A stretch of DNA of 8,929 nucleotides, taken from NCBI GenBank assembly GCA_030636965.1, contig DAOVVW010000021.1:1-8929 (forward strand), read 5' to 3'. The DNA is from Pseudomonadota bacterium (GTDB lineage: Bacteria; BMS3Abin14). Under the pieces are notes generated by a model that was given only the letters and a program-made list of their open reading frames with translations, was not told the origin of the DNA and did no database searches. A program made the position numbers and the translations under genes. How positions within the stretch are numbered: the first letter of the stretch is position 1; each line of letters opens with the position of its first letter. This document shows positions 1 to 5,436 of the stretch, one piece after another.

Positions 1-22
1 ACTGAAAGCAGGTATAGCGTGA
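1..22 (+). CDS. kdsD: C-terminal end of probable arabinose-5-phosphate isomerase (partial)
   Basis: Only the last six codons and the stop (TGA at 20-22) are present, reading LKAGIA. KdsD/KpsF proteins characteristically end in a segment like DLLRAGVV after their CBS domain pair, so this tail fits. kdsD is also the common gene just before kdsC in clusters of this type. KdsD converts ribulose-5-phosphate to arabinose-5-phosphate, the first step to Kdo. The identification rests on six residues plus gene order. A longer open frame ending at 58-60 also enters from the left and cannot be excluded as the true upstream frame, but its sequence suggests nothing. Confidence 0.45.
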
Positions 23-46
23 ACATGCATATCAGGATAAGGCCAG

Positions 47-589
47 ATGGGAAAAGATAAGGGTAGTCTGGAAAAAGCCGGCGAAAAGGCGCGGAATATA
101 CGCCTAATAGCTTTTGATGTAGACGGTGTGCTTACTGATGGAAAAGTCATATACAGCTCATCCGGTGAGGGGATTAAATCCTTCGATATCAAGGATGGGC
201 ACGCCATGAAGCTGGCAAAACGAGCCGGGATCTCCATCGCCTTCATCACCGGGCGAACAAGCGGTGTGGTTCAGCAAAGAGCCGATGAATTGGGTGTGGA
301 TCATGTCTACCAGGGTGCTGTTGAAAAGACAGAAGCTTTGGATTCTCTGCTTTCAGAGACTGGGCTCACCGCTAAGGAAGTGGCATTCATCGGTGACGAC
401 CTTATCGACATACCAGTCATTCAGAGAGTTGGATTGGGCTGTAGCGTTTCTGATGGTGTGGAGGAAGTCAGAACAAGAGCGGATCTTGTAACGTCAGCTC
501 CCGGTGGCGGTGGCGCAGGAAGAGAACTTATAGAATTTATCCTCAAGGCACAGGGCCTTTGGGATGATGTAATTTCGAAGTATGTCTAG
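47..589 (+). CDS. kdsC: 3-deoxy-D-manno-octulosonate 8-phosphate phosphatase KdsC
   Basis: This is a 180-residue cytoplasmic HAD-superfamily phosphatase that removes phosphate from Kdo-8-phosphate to give Kdo for the LPS inner core. All HAD motifs are visible: motif I DVDGVLTDG with nucleophile Asp24 and Asp26, motif II Thr68 in ITGR, motif III Lys94, and motif IV GDDLID at 116-121 with Asp117 and Asp121. The protein is the small uncapped KdsC type, and it carries the glycine-rich GGGGAGRE tail near 153-160 that is typical of the tetrameric family. The ATG at 47 is preceded by AAGG at 39-42 and lies 24 bases after the upstream stop, so it is probably translated from the same message as kdsD. 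The 247-base gap after it separates it from the lpt genes. Nothing is missing; the length is normal for the family. Confidence 0.95.
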   Translation: MGKDKGSLEKAGEKARNIRLIAFDVDGVLTDGKVIYSSSGEGIKSFDIKDGHAMKLAKRAGISIAFITGRTSGVVQQRADELGVDHVYQGAVEKTEALDSLLSETGLTAKEVAFIGDDLIDIPVIQRVGLGCSVSDGVEEVRTRADLVTSAPGGGGAGRELIEFILKAQGLWDDVISKYV

Positions 590-595
590 GATCGT

Positions 596-644
596 GACGC
601 GTGATGTGTAATGCGTGATTAGTAATTGGTGATTGGTAATTAGT
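596..644 (+). repeat. Degenerate heptamer tandem array 1 (consensus RAYKNGT, 7 units)
   Basis: Seven uninterrupted 7-base units follow each other from 596: gacgcgt, gatgtgt, aatgcgt, gattagt, aattggt, gattggt, aattagt. All fit RAYKNGT, and a weaker eighth (ggatcgt) precedes them, touching the last base of the kdsC stop codon. No plausible coding frame crosses the array. The period of 7 matches neither codons nor the helical turn. The function is unknown. Confidence 0.8.
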
Positions 645-683
645 GAAATCCATAAATCTAATGTCTAATCTCAAATTTCCAAT
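618..683 (+). repeat. Long imperfect inverted repeat formed by heptamer arrays 1 and 2
   Basis: Bases 618-643 can pair with 658-683 at constant offset without bulges. Twenty of 26 positions pair (one G-T) around a 14-base loop at 644-657. Three of the mismatches are T opposite T at 637/664, 630/671 and 623/678, exactly seven apart, so the two arms are repeat arrays of one family in opposite orientation. There is no T-run after the stem, so it does not look like an ordinary intrinsic terminator. It could still stabilise the 3' end of the kdsC message or separate it from lptC. Confidence 0.7.
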
Positions 684-709
684 ACTCTAATTTCTAATGT
701 TCTGAATCC
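653..709 (+). repeat. Degenerate heptamer array 2 (about NAATNTC)
   Basis: Units such as taatgtc (659), taatctc (666), aaatttc (673) and taatttc (688) repeat at 7-base spacing, with occasional 6- or 8-base units. On the reverse strand they read like array 1 (for example gattaga, cattaga). The array is less regular than array 1, and its outer limits are approximate. Confidence 0.6.
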
Positions 710-726
710 GATTTCGATCCTCGTAA

Positions 727-761
727 CAACCTTCAACTTTTAACTTTCAACTTTCAACTTA
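727..761 (+). repeat. Degenerate heptamer array 3 (YAACYTW, 5 units)
   Basis: Five contiguous units are caacctt, caacttt, taacttt, caacttt and caactta. This is a third consensus in the same gap, again with period 7. Between it and lptC (762-836) I see no gene. An AT-rich TACATAAT at 810-817 is the only promoter-like string there, and no good -35 hexamer lies 16-18 bases before it. Confidence 0.7.
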
Positions 762-836
762 AACGGGCTGATTCCAGCCTATGCAACTTCCACGCCATTT
801 TCTTCCTTTTACATAATTTCTGTGGTACTTTGAAAC

Positions 837-1382
837 ATGATCTGTTGGAAAAGAGCCAGCAAGAAAGGTTGGCTCCGCGCCCTGATGGCGACGTTGATCG
901 TGACGACAGCGGTTCAAATCTCTACTTTTACCGGATCGTTGGCCGCCCCGCGGACAGTTCAGATCAGCGGCTTCACCCTGGTACATGAGGGGGATGAGGG
1001 AACGTGGGAGATAGTTGCTGCCGAGGCCGTCTACGACAGTGAAACTGAGATCGTTCTTGAACAGGTAGCTGCCCGTTTATTCGAAGAGGGAAAGAATCTG
1101 GTAACGGTGGATGGCGACAGGGGAAGATATTTTGCCGGGGAAAAGATGCTTGTGCTCGAGGGTAATGTGCTTATTCGAACCCTTTCCGGTTACAGTTTCA
1201 GCGCCTCCCAGCTGGAATGGAGCGGTGAAGAGTCCAGGATCACAGCACGGGGAAAGGTGTCTCTAAAACACCTATCGATGATGGTACGGGCAGATAGAGT
1301 AGAGCACTGGATAGAATCCGGGGTTTTTGCCATGAACGGCAATGTTAACGTTCTATGGGAGAAAGGAGGCGACTCTCATTGA
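837..1382 (+). CDS. lptC: LPS export system protein LptC
   Basis: This 181-residue protein fits LptC, the single-span inner-membrane protein that receives LPS from the LptB2FG transporter and passes it to periplasmic LptA. Residues 1-14 are basic and residues 15-37 are hydrophobic, a membrane anchor or signal-like segment ending in SLAAP. The remainder is the beta-rich LptC/OstA-like domain, with the family pattern G-T-W-E-I-x-A near 55-61, a VDGDRGRY stretch near 91-98 and a LEGNV turn near 107-111. The ATG at 837 directly follows an in-frame TGA (831-833), so no longer form exists. No Shine-Dalgarno sequence is visible before it, and the next in-frame ATG (885) would cut into the hydrophobic segment. 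It overlaps lptA. Sequence conservation in LptC is low, so the call also relies on its place before lptA and lptB. Confidence 0.85.
   Translation: MICWKRASKKGWLRALMATLIVTTAVQISTFTGSLAAPRTVQISGFTLVHEGDEGTWEIVAAEAVYDSETEIVLEQVAARLFEEGKNLVTVDGDRGRYFAGEKMLVLEGNVLIRTLSGYSFSASQLEWSGEESRITARGKVSLKHLSMMVRADRVEHWIESGVFAMNGNVNVLWEKGGDSH
1363..1369 (+). promoter_or_regulatory. Strong Shine-Dalgarno site that selects the lptA TTG start
   Basis: AAGGAGG lies inside the last codons of lptC, nine bases before TTG at 1379. It lies downstream of the ATG at 1355, so it cannot serve that codon. Confidence 0.75.
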
Positions 1383-1843
1383 TAGCGAGTAGATGGACAT
1401 TTTCGGCAGTTTTCTGCATCGCAGTCGTTCTATTTATCCACGGCAGCTCAGTGGCGCAGGACGATCTTAAGATACAGTCGGAATCCATGGTCATAGATGA
1501 GTCTTCGGGTAATATCAAATTTCACGGAAACGTAACTCTCAGGAAAGATTCGATAACGATTAGCTGTGACGATCTGACTTTATTCTCGTCTGAATCTGAA
1601 CCGGACTCCATAGCCCGGGTTATCGCCTTGGGGAATGTTGTTTTCATGATGGAGGATGACAGCATCCATTCCGAACGTGCTGAATTTGACCTTGAGAATT
1701 CAAGAGTAGTTTTGACGGGGAAGACACTGTTCAAAAGGGGCACGGAAAGTATCAGCGCCACCAGGATCATCTACAACCTGGATACAGGTACAGCCAGTTT
1801 CTCCGGGTCGGTTGATGCTGTTATTTCTACGAGACCTGAATGA
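1379..1843 (+). CDS. lptA: LPS transport periplasmic protein LptA
   Basis: This OstA/LptA-family beta-jellyroll protein forms the periplasmic bridge that carries LPS from LptC to the outer-membrane LptD. I place the start at TTG 1379, giving 154 residues, because a perfect AAGGAGG precedes it and the TTG overlaps the lptC stop (TTGA). The upstream ATG at 1355 would add eight residues (MGERRRLS) and has no comparable site. From the TTG, residues 1-26 form a compact signal peptide: Arg5, hydrophobic 8-20, and a likely cleavage after SSVA before QDD. The mature part shows the repeated G-N-V/beta-strand pattern (HGNV near 49-52, LGNVVF further on) and a final ASFSGSV strand. It is somewhat shorter than the E. 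coli protein (about 185 residues). lptB follows after one base. Confidence 0.9.
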   Translation: MIASRWTFSAVFCIAVVLFIHGSSVAQDDLKIQSESMVIDESSGNIKFHGNVTLRKDSITISCDDLTLFSSESEPDSIARVIALGNVVFMMEDDSIHSERAEFDLENSRVVLTGKTLFKRGTESISATRIIYNLDTGTASFSGSVDAVISTRPE

Positions 1844-1844
1844 G

Positions 1845-2567
1845 ATGAAAGAGCTCAGGGCTGCTTCACTCATCAGGCGTTACAAAGAAAGAACAGTGGT
1901 AGACGATGTTTCGCTTCATCTGACTCCGGGGGAGGTTGTAGGGCTCCTTGGCCCCAACGGAGCGGGAAAGACAACGACTTTCTACATGATCGCGGGTCTT
2001 GTCAAGCCCCACGGAGGGCAGGTGTTCCTCAACGGAGACGAGATCTCGGCCTGGCCCATGCACCGAAGGGCGAGATCAGGCTTGGGTTACCTTCCGCAGG
2101 AACCTTCCATATTCAGAGGTATGTCGGTCAGGGATAACCTGGTGGCTGTTATGGAAGCTGTTGGAGTACACAGAAGAGACCAGGAGGCCCTTTCAGAGGA
2201 ACTCATGGGGATCATGGGTATTGCGGATCTGGAAAAAAACCTGGGATCGTCTCTCTCGGGGGGGGAACGAAGGAGGGTTGAAATAGCAAGGGCGCTGGTT
2301 CCAAGGCCATCGTATCTCCTCCTCGATGAACCTTTTGCGGGAATCGACCCTATTACTGTTACCGAGCTTCAGGAGCTGATCCTCAAACTGAAGGAGCATG
2401 GACTCGGAGTTCTCATAACGGATCACAACGTCAGGGAAACACTGGGGATCACCGACAGGGCCTACATCCTGGCGGAGGGAAGGATCCTGGAAGAGGGCGA
2501 TCCTGAGAGGATCGCTGGAAGTGAAAAAGCGAGAAAGGTCTATCTTGGAGAAGATTTCAGTTTGTGA
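1845..2567 (+). CDS. lptB: LPS export ABC transporter ATP-binding protein LptB
   Basis: This 240-residue cytoplasmic ATPase powers LPS extraction from the inner membrane with LptF and LptG, which are not in this window. Every ABC motif is intact: Walker A GPNGAGKT at 36-43, Q-loop Gln85 in YLPQE, signature LSGGE at 137-141, Walker B LLLDEP with catalytic Glu162, and switch His194 in ITDHNVRET. The GYLPQEPSIF, DEPFAGIDP and C-terminal KRVYLGEDF-like (here KVYLGEDF) segments are specific to LptB within the ABC family. The frame is open back to a TTG at 1812 within lptA. The ATG at 1845 aligns with the usual LptB N-terminus (M-K-E-L-R-A) and abuts the lptA stop, so I use it. The Shine-Dalgarno site is weak, suggesting translational coupling. 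Confidence 0.97.
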   Translation: MKELRAASLIRRYKERTVVDDVSLHLTPGEVVGLLGPNGAGKTTTFYMIAGLVKPHGGQVFLNGDEISAWPMHRRARSGLGYLPQEPSIFRGMSVRDNLVAVMEAVGVHRRDQEALSEELMGIMGIADLEKNLGSSLSGGERRRVEIARALVPRPSYLLLDEPFAGIDPITVTELQELILKLKEHGLGVLITDHNVRETLGITDRAYILAEGRILEEGDPERIAGSEKARKVYLGEDFSL

Positions 2568-2611
2568 AGCAGGTTTTGGTGCTTGATCCTGTGTATTAAC
2601 TCTGTTCGTGT
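2564..2611 (+). repeat. Intergenic element copy 1, upstream of rpoN
   Basis: This stretch begins at the lptB stop and ends 48 bases before the rpoN ATG. It aligns with 4142-4194 upstream of hpf at 35 of 48 paired bases with two short gaps. Shared blocks are CAGGTT, GGTG, TTGA, TGTG and ATTAACT. It lies in the 92-base lptB-rpoN gap. Whether it is a promoter, a regulator site or a dispersed repeat is not decided by the sequence. Confidence 0.5.
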
Positions 2612-2659
2612 AGAGGGAGATGCTTTGAAGGCGGGTACCCTTAAAGTGACGGGAAATTT

Positions 2660-4114
2660 ATGTCAAACCTGAAGTTACAGATGCAGCTCAAGCAGACACA
2701 GCAGTTGGTGATGACCCCACAGCTTCAGCAGGCCATCAAGCTGCTTCAGCTATCTCGCATGGAGCTGCTTGAGATGGTCAATCAGGAATTGCTTGAAAAC
2801 CCGGTTCTCGATGAAGCCGAGACCACTGAGGCACCGGGTTCTTTTTCCATCGATCGACCTGAAACTCCGCCTGAAGAGAAGGACAGGAAAGAGTCCGATC
2901 GAGAGGAGGAAGTCCATATCCTGTCCATCCCTGACAACATAGCTGATTGGGAACAATACCTGGAATCCAACCAGAACCTTCCATATTTCATCAGGGAGGA
3001 ACAGGAAAAACCGCAGTTCGAGGCAATGGTCAGTCGGCCGGAGACACTTAGCGAGCATCTTGAATGGCAGTTGACGATGACCCATGTCGGCCCCGATGAG
3101 GTCGCAGTGGGTAATGCGATCATCGGTAACCTGGACGAAAATGGATATCTCGTTTTTCCCATTGAGGAGATCATGGAGCCCCTTGGAAATGTGGCTCAGG
3201 AGCTTGGTCCGGGGATACTTGAAATTATTCAGGGATTCGATCCGCCAGGTGTCGGCGCCAGGAACCTGGAGGAATGCCTGATGATCCAGGTCAGGCAGCT
3301 GGGGCTTGAGGGATCCCTGGTAGAGCAGTTGGTCGTGGATCATCTGGATGCGATCTCAAAAAAGGATTTTGACAGTGTTGCAAGATCACTTCAGGTTTCC
3401 AAAGATGACGTGATTTTTGCTTATGATACCTTAAAGCAGCTTGAACCAAAGCCCGGCAGGCCATTTGGCGGGACAAATTCCATATACATTACGCCGGACG
3501 TCTTTCTGTTCAAAATGGAAGATGAGTGGGTAATTACCCTCAATGATGACGGTATGCCGAAACTCAGAATAAACAGTTATTACAGGGAGCTCCTGAAAAG
3601 AGGAGCCACAATGCTCCAGAAGGACCGGGAATTCCTCCTCGAAAAGATCAGATCGGCATCGTGGCTGATAAAGAGCATCGATCAGAGGCAGCGGACTATC
3701 TACAAAGTTACTAAAAGTATCCTTGAAAAACAGAGGGCTTTTTTCGAGCAGGGTGTCCGGTACTTAAAGCCGATGGTCTTGAGAGATATTGCTGAAGATA
3801 TAGATGTGCACGAATCAACCGTCAGCAGAGTGACAACCCAGAAGTACCTGCAGTGTCCGCAGGGATTGTACGAACTTAAGTACTTCTTCAATCCTGGGAT
3901 ACAGACAGTCTCTGGAGAGATGATAGCCTCAGAGAGCGTTAGGGCCAAGATCCGGGATGTTATAGGTGCTGAAAATCCGGTCAGACCGTTGAGTGATCAG
4001 GCGATATCAGATATGCTTAAACTGGAGGGTATAAATATCGCAAGGAGGACAGTGGCCAAGTACCGTGAAGCCATGGGGCTTCTGCCTTCATCCAGGAGAA
4101 AAAACATAACCTGA
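2660..4114 (+). CDS. rpoN: RNA polymerase sigma-54 factor RpoN
   Basis: This 484-residue sigma-54 directs RNA polymerase to -24/-12 promoters, which open only with an AAA+ activator. Region I is the glutamine- and leucine-rich start (residues 1-50, including LVMTPQLQQAIKLLQLS), the part contacted by activators. Region II (about 51-95) is acidic and low in complexity. The core-binding domain spans roughly 105-300, with DENGYL at 159-164 and FDPPGVGARNLEECL at 193-207. The helix-turn-helix lies near 373-395 (LRDIAEDIDVHESTVSRV), and the RpoN box ARRTVAKYRE at 461-470 is a perfect match to the -24 recognition motif. Length is normal. The start follows a modest GGGAA at 2651-2655. It is separated from lptB by 92 bases and from hpf by 122, unlike the tight lpt genes, so separate control is possible. 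Confidence 0.98.
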   Translation: MSNLKLQMQLKQTQQLVMTPQLQQAIKLLQLSRMELLEMVNQELLENPVLDEAETTEAPGSFSIDRPETPPEEKDRKESDREEEVHILSIPDNIADWEQYLESNQNLPYFIREEQEKPQFEAMVSRPETLSEHLEWQLTMTHVGPDEVAVGNAIIGNLDENGYLVFPIEEIMEPLGNVAQELGPGILEIIQGFDPPGVGARNLEECLMIQVRQLGLEGSLVEQLVVDHLDAISKKDFDSVARSLQVSKDDVIFAYDTLKQLEPKPGRPFGGTNSIYITPDVFLFKMEDEWVITLNDDGMPKLRINSYYRELLKRGATMLQKDREFLLEKIRSASWLIKSIDQRQRTIYKVTKSILEKQRAFFEQGVRYLKPMVLRDIAEDIDVHESTVSRVTTQKYLQCPQGLYELKYFFNPGIQTVSGEMIASESVRAKIRDVIGAENPVRPLSDQAISDMLKLEGINIARRTVAKYREAMGLLPSSRRKNIT

Positions 4115-4141
4115 GAATGCTGGTCTGAAGCTTTGGAAAGT

Positions 4142-4194
4142 GTGACGATCAGGTTCAGGTGAGGGTTGACTTTGTGAATTAACTGTGGTTACGT
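4142..4194 (+). repeat. Intergenic element copy 2, upstream of hpf
   Basis: This is the second copy of the element at 2564-2611, ending 42 bases before the hpf ATG. It carries TTGACT at 4166-4171, which resembles a -35 hexamer, but the hexamers 16-18 bases on match -10 poorly. The remainder of the 122-base rpoN-hpf gap is AT-rich near 4195-4212 and holds no gene. Confidence 0.5.
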
Positions 4195-4223
4195 CCATTT
4201 TTCATTTTCAAATGCAGACCAAT

Positions 4224-4229
4224 GGGAGG
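4224..4229 (+). promoter_or_regulatory. Ribosome binding site of hpf
   Basis: GGGAGG lies seven bases before the ATG at 4237, one of the clearest sites in the window. It suggests that HPF is translated strongly and on its own, rather than by coupling to rpoN. Confidence 0.7.
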
Positions 4230-4236
4230 TTCCTAA

Positions 4237-4782
4237 ATGCAGATTGAGGTGTCGTTCAAAAAGATGGAGCAAAGCGATGCCCTGCGCAGTTATGTTGATG
4301 AGAAACTGAGCAAGGTTTTAAAACCTCTTAGTGAACCGATTTCCGCCCAGGTTGTCTTTCAGGTTGAGAAGTACAGGCATATTTCCAAGATCACAGTCAT
4401 GGCCAACGGTATAATAATAAAGGGTAAGGAGGAGACCAACGATATGTACTCCTCCATTGATCTTGTCCTGGACAAACTTGACAGGCAGGTCAGGAAATAC
4501 CGCGAAAAGATCGTCGGGCAAAAAGACCGAGACCAGATCAGGGTCTTCAAGGCCAAACACTCAGTTCTGTTTGAACCTGCTGTTTCAACTGCCGATCAGG
4601 AGATAATCCAGCATAAAGAACTGATCTTAAAGCCCATGACAGCAGACGAGGCAATAATGCAGATGGAGCTTATGAACAAGAGTTTCCTTCTTTTCAATAA
4701 CTTTCAGACCGGTCAACTGAATGTGATATATATCCGTGATGATGGCCAGTACGGACTCATTGAACCCCACCTTGAAGATTAG
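4237..4782 (+). CDS. hpf: Ribosome hibernation promoting factor, long form
   Basis: This 181-residue protein binds the 30S subunit near the decoding region in stationary phase or starvation, and its C-terminal domain dimerises to join two 70S ribosomes into inactive 100S particles. Residues 1-100 form the S30AE/RaiA fold (starting MQIEVSFKKM, with a basic helix at 79-92, DKLDRQVRKYREKI). Residues about 102-125 are a linker, and 126-181 form the long-HPF tail with the pattern LMNKSFLLFNNFQTGQLNVIY at 145-165 ending YGLIEP. That tail distinguishes it from the short HPF usually linked to rpoN in Gammaproteobacteria. ptsN follows after 12 bases, probably on the same message. Confidence 0.95.
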   Translation: MQIEVSFKKMEQSDALRSYVDEKLSKVLKPLSEPISAQVVFQVEKYRHISKITVMANGIIIKGKEETNDMYSSIDLVLDKLDRQVRKYREKIVGQKDRDQIRVFKAKHSVLFEPAVSTADQEIIQHKELILKPMTADEAIMQMELMNKSFLLFNNFQTGQLNVIYIRDDGQYGLIEPHLED

Positions 4783-4794
4783 GTTGATAGTGCC

Positions 4795-5262
4795 ATGAAA
4801 ATAATAGATTTCCTTACCTCACAGGATGTTTTGCCGGATCTTTCGTCCGGCAATCTGGAGGATGTCCTCAGGGAGCTTTCATCCCACCTGGCTGACATGA
4901 AAAAGATCGAGGATTCGGAAGCCCTTGTTCAAGTACTGGTCGAGCGCGAAAAACTGGGTAGCACTGGAATCGGTCATGGAGTAGCAATTCCCCATGGGCG
5001 TCTGGCGGGCCTCGACAGGATATTGGTCGTTTTCGGCCGCTCAAAGAAGGGTATTGATTTCGATTCTTCCGACGGCCAACCGGTGTATCTCTTTTTCCTG
5101 CTGGTAGCACCTGAAGATTCCGCGGGGGAACATCTCAGGGCTCTGGCCAGAATATCCCGGATCATAAAAAACAAGGCATGCCGTGAGGTTCTGCTGAATG
5201 CCAACGGGGCCGAGATGTTATACGAAATAATTTCAGAAGAGGATTTACAGTACTGTTCGTGA
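4795..5262 (+). CDS. ptsN: PTS IIA-like nitrogen regulatory protein PtsN (EIIA-Ntr)
   Basis: This 155-residue protein is a fructose/mannitol-type EIIA domain that serves regulation rather than sugar uptake. In the nitrogen PTS it is phosphorylated by an HPr-type carrier and, depending on its state, controls potassium transport and other targets in well-studied Proteobacteria. The phosphorylation site is His67 in GVAIPHGR, with the supporting His61 in GIGHG. The full EIIA fold follows, including a PVYLFFLLVAPEDS strand-turn near 85-98 and the HLRALARISRI helix near 102-112. Length matches the family. The Shine-Dalgarno site is weak (AGG at 4781-4783). A perfect 8-base inverted repeat sits in codons 13-20. 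A 174-base gap follows. Confidence 0.95.
   Translation: MKIIDFLTSQDVLPDLSSGNLEDVLRELSSHLADMKKIEDSEALVQVLVEREKLGSTGIGHGVAIPHGRLAGLDRILVVFGRSKKGIDFDSSDGQPVYLFFLLVAPEDSAGEHLRALARISRIIKNKACREVLLNANGAEMLYEIISEEDLQYCS
4831..4853 (+). other. Perfect hairpin inside the start of ptsN
   Basis: TTGCCGGA at 4831-4838 and TCCGGCAA at 4846-4853 form an eight-pair stem with a seven-base loop, 36 bases into ptsN. There is no T-run after it, so it is not a standard terminator. It could slow translation or mark an RNase site, or it may be chance. Confidence 0.45.
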
Positions 5263-5280
5263 TAACCTGAGGGTTTAAGC

Positions 5281-5315
5281 GAGTTTCTAGTTTCTGGTTT
5301 CCAGTTTCGAGTTGG
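5281..5315 (+). repeat. Degenerate heptamer array 4 (NRGTTTC, 5 units)
   Basis: The units gagtttc, tagtttc, tggtttc, cagtttc and gagttgg run on from 18 bases after the ptsN stop. The period is the same as in arrays 1-3, but the consensus differs. Together with arrays 1-3 it means that both gaps longer than 150 bases carry such arrays, while no shorter gap does. Confidence 0.75.
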
Positions 5316-5344
5316 ATTTTATGTAATATTTAATGCTAAACTTG

Positions 5345-5400
5345 AGGCCAATTTCAGAGGAGGCTTGAAATTCCTGGCCTGATGATGCTTTTTCAGGCCT
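5345..5400 (+). promoter_or_regulatory. Pair of mutually exclusive hairpins upstream of hprK
   Basis: Hairpin A pairs AGGCCA (5345-5350) with TGGCCT (5375-5380) and ATTTCA (5351-5356) with TGAAAT (5366-5371), with a three-base bulge; its loop exposes GAGGAGG (5357-5363). Hairpin B pairs GGCCTGA (5376-5382) with TCAGGCC (5393-5399) around a ten-base loop. Both need 5376-5380, so only one can form. No T-run follows hairpin B. The layout resembles a leader switch, but no known riboswitch is recognised. The remainder of the gap before hprK (5401-5436) shows nothing further. Confidence 0.4.
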
Positions 5401-5436
5401 AAGAGTGCAGCACATCACATTCCTGACCAGAGCTGA

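Noticed and set aside
596..761. CRISPR-like array
   Set aside because: The repeats are 7 bases long, contiguous and degenerate, with no spacers and no cas genes.
1812..1844. Upstream TTG/ATG starts for lptB inside lptA
   Set aside because: They add residues absent from LptB proteins. ATG 1845 matches the family N-terminus and abuts the lptA stop.
2750..3343. Long reverse-strand open frame (197 codons) within rpoN
   Set aside because: It is antisense to a clear RpoN with every domain in place, and its product has no recognisable pattern. It is a shadow of the coding frame.
4166..4194. Sigma-70 promoter based on TTGACT before hpf
   Set aside because: The hexamers 16-18 bases downstream match the -10 consensus at only two positions. 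The TTGA is better described as part of the duplicated element.
4121..4221. Inverted repeat TGGTCTG / CAGACCA flanking the rpoN-hpf gap
   Set aside because: Seven bases separated by 87 is easily expected by chance, with no further pairing around it.
5375..5388. Possible sigma-54 promoter TGGCCT...TGC upstream of hprK
   Set aside because: GG and GC are nine bases apart rather than the strict ten, and the bases overlap the hairpin arms.
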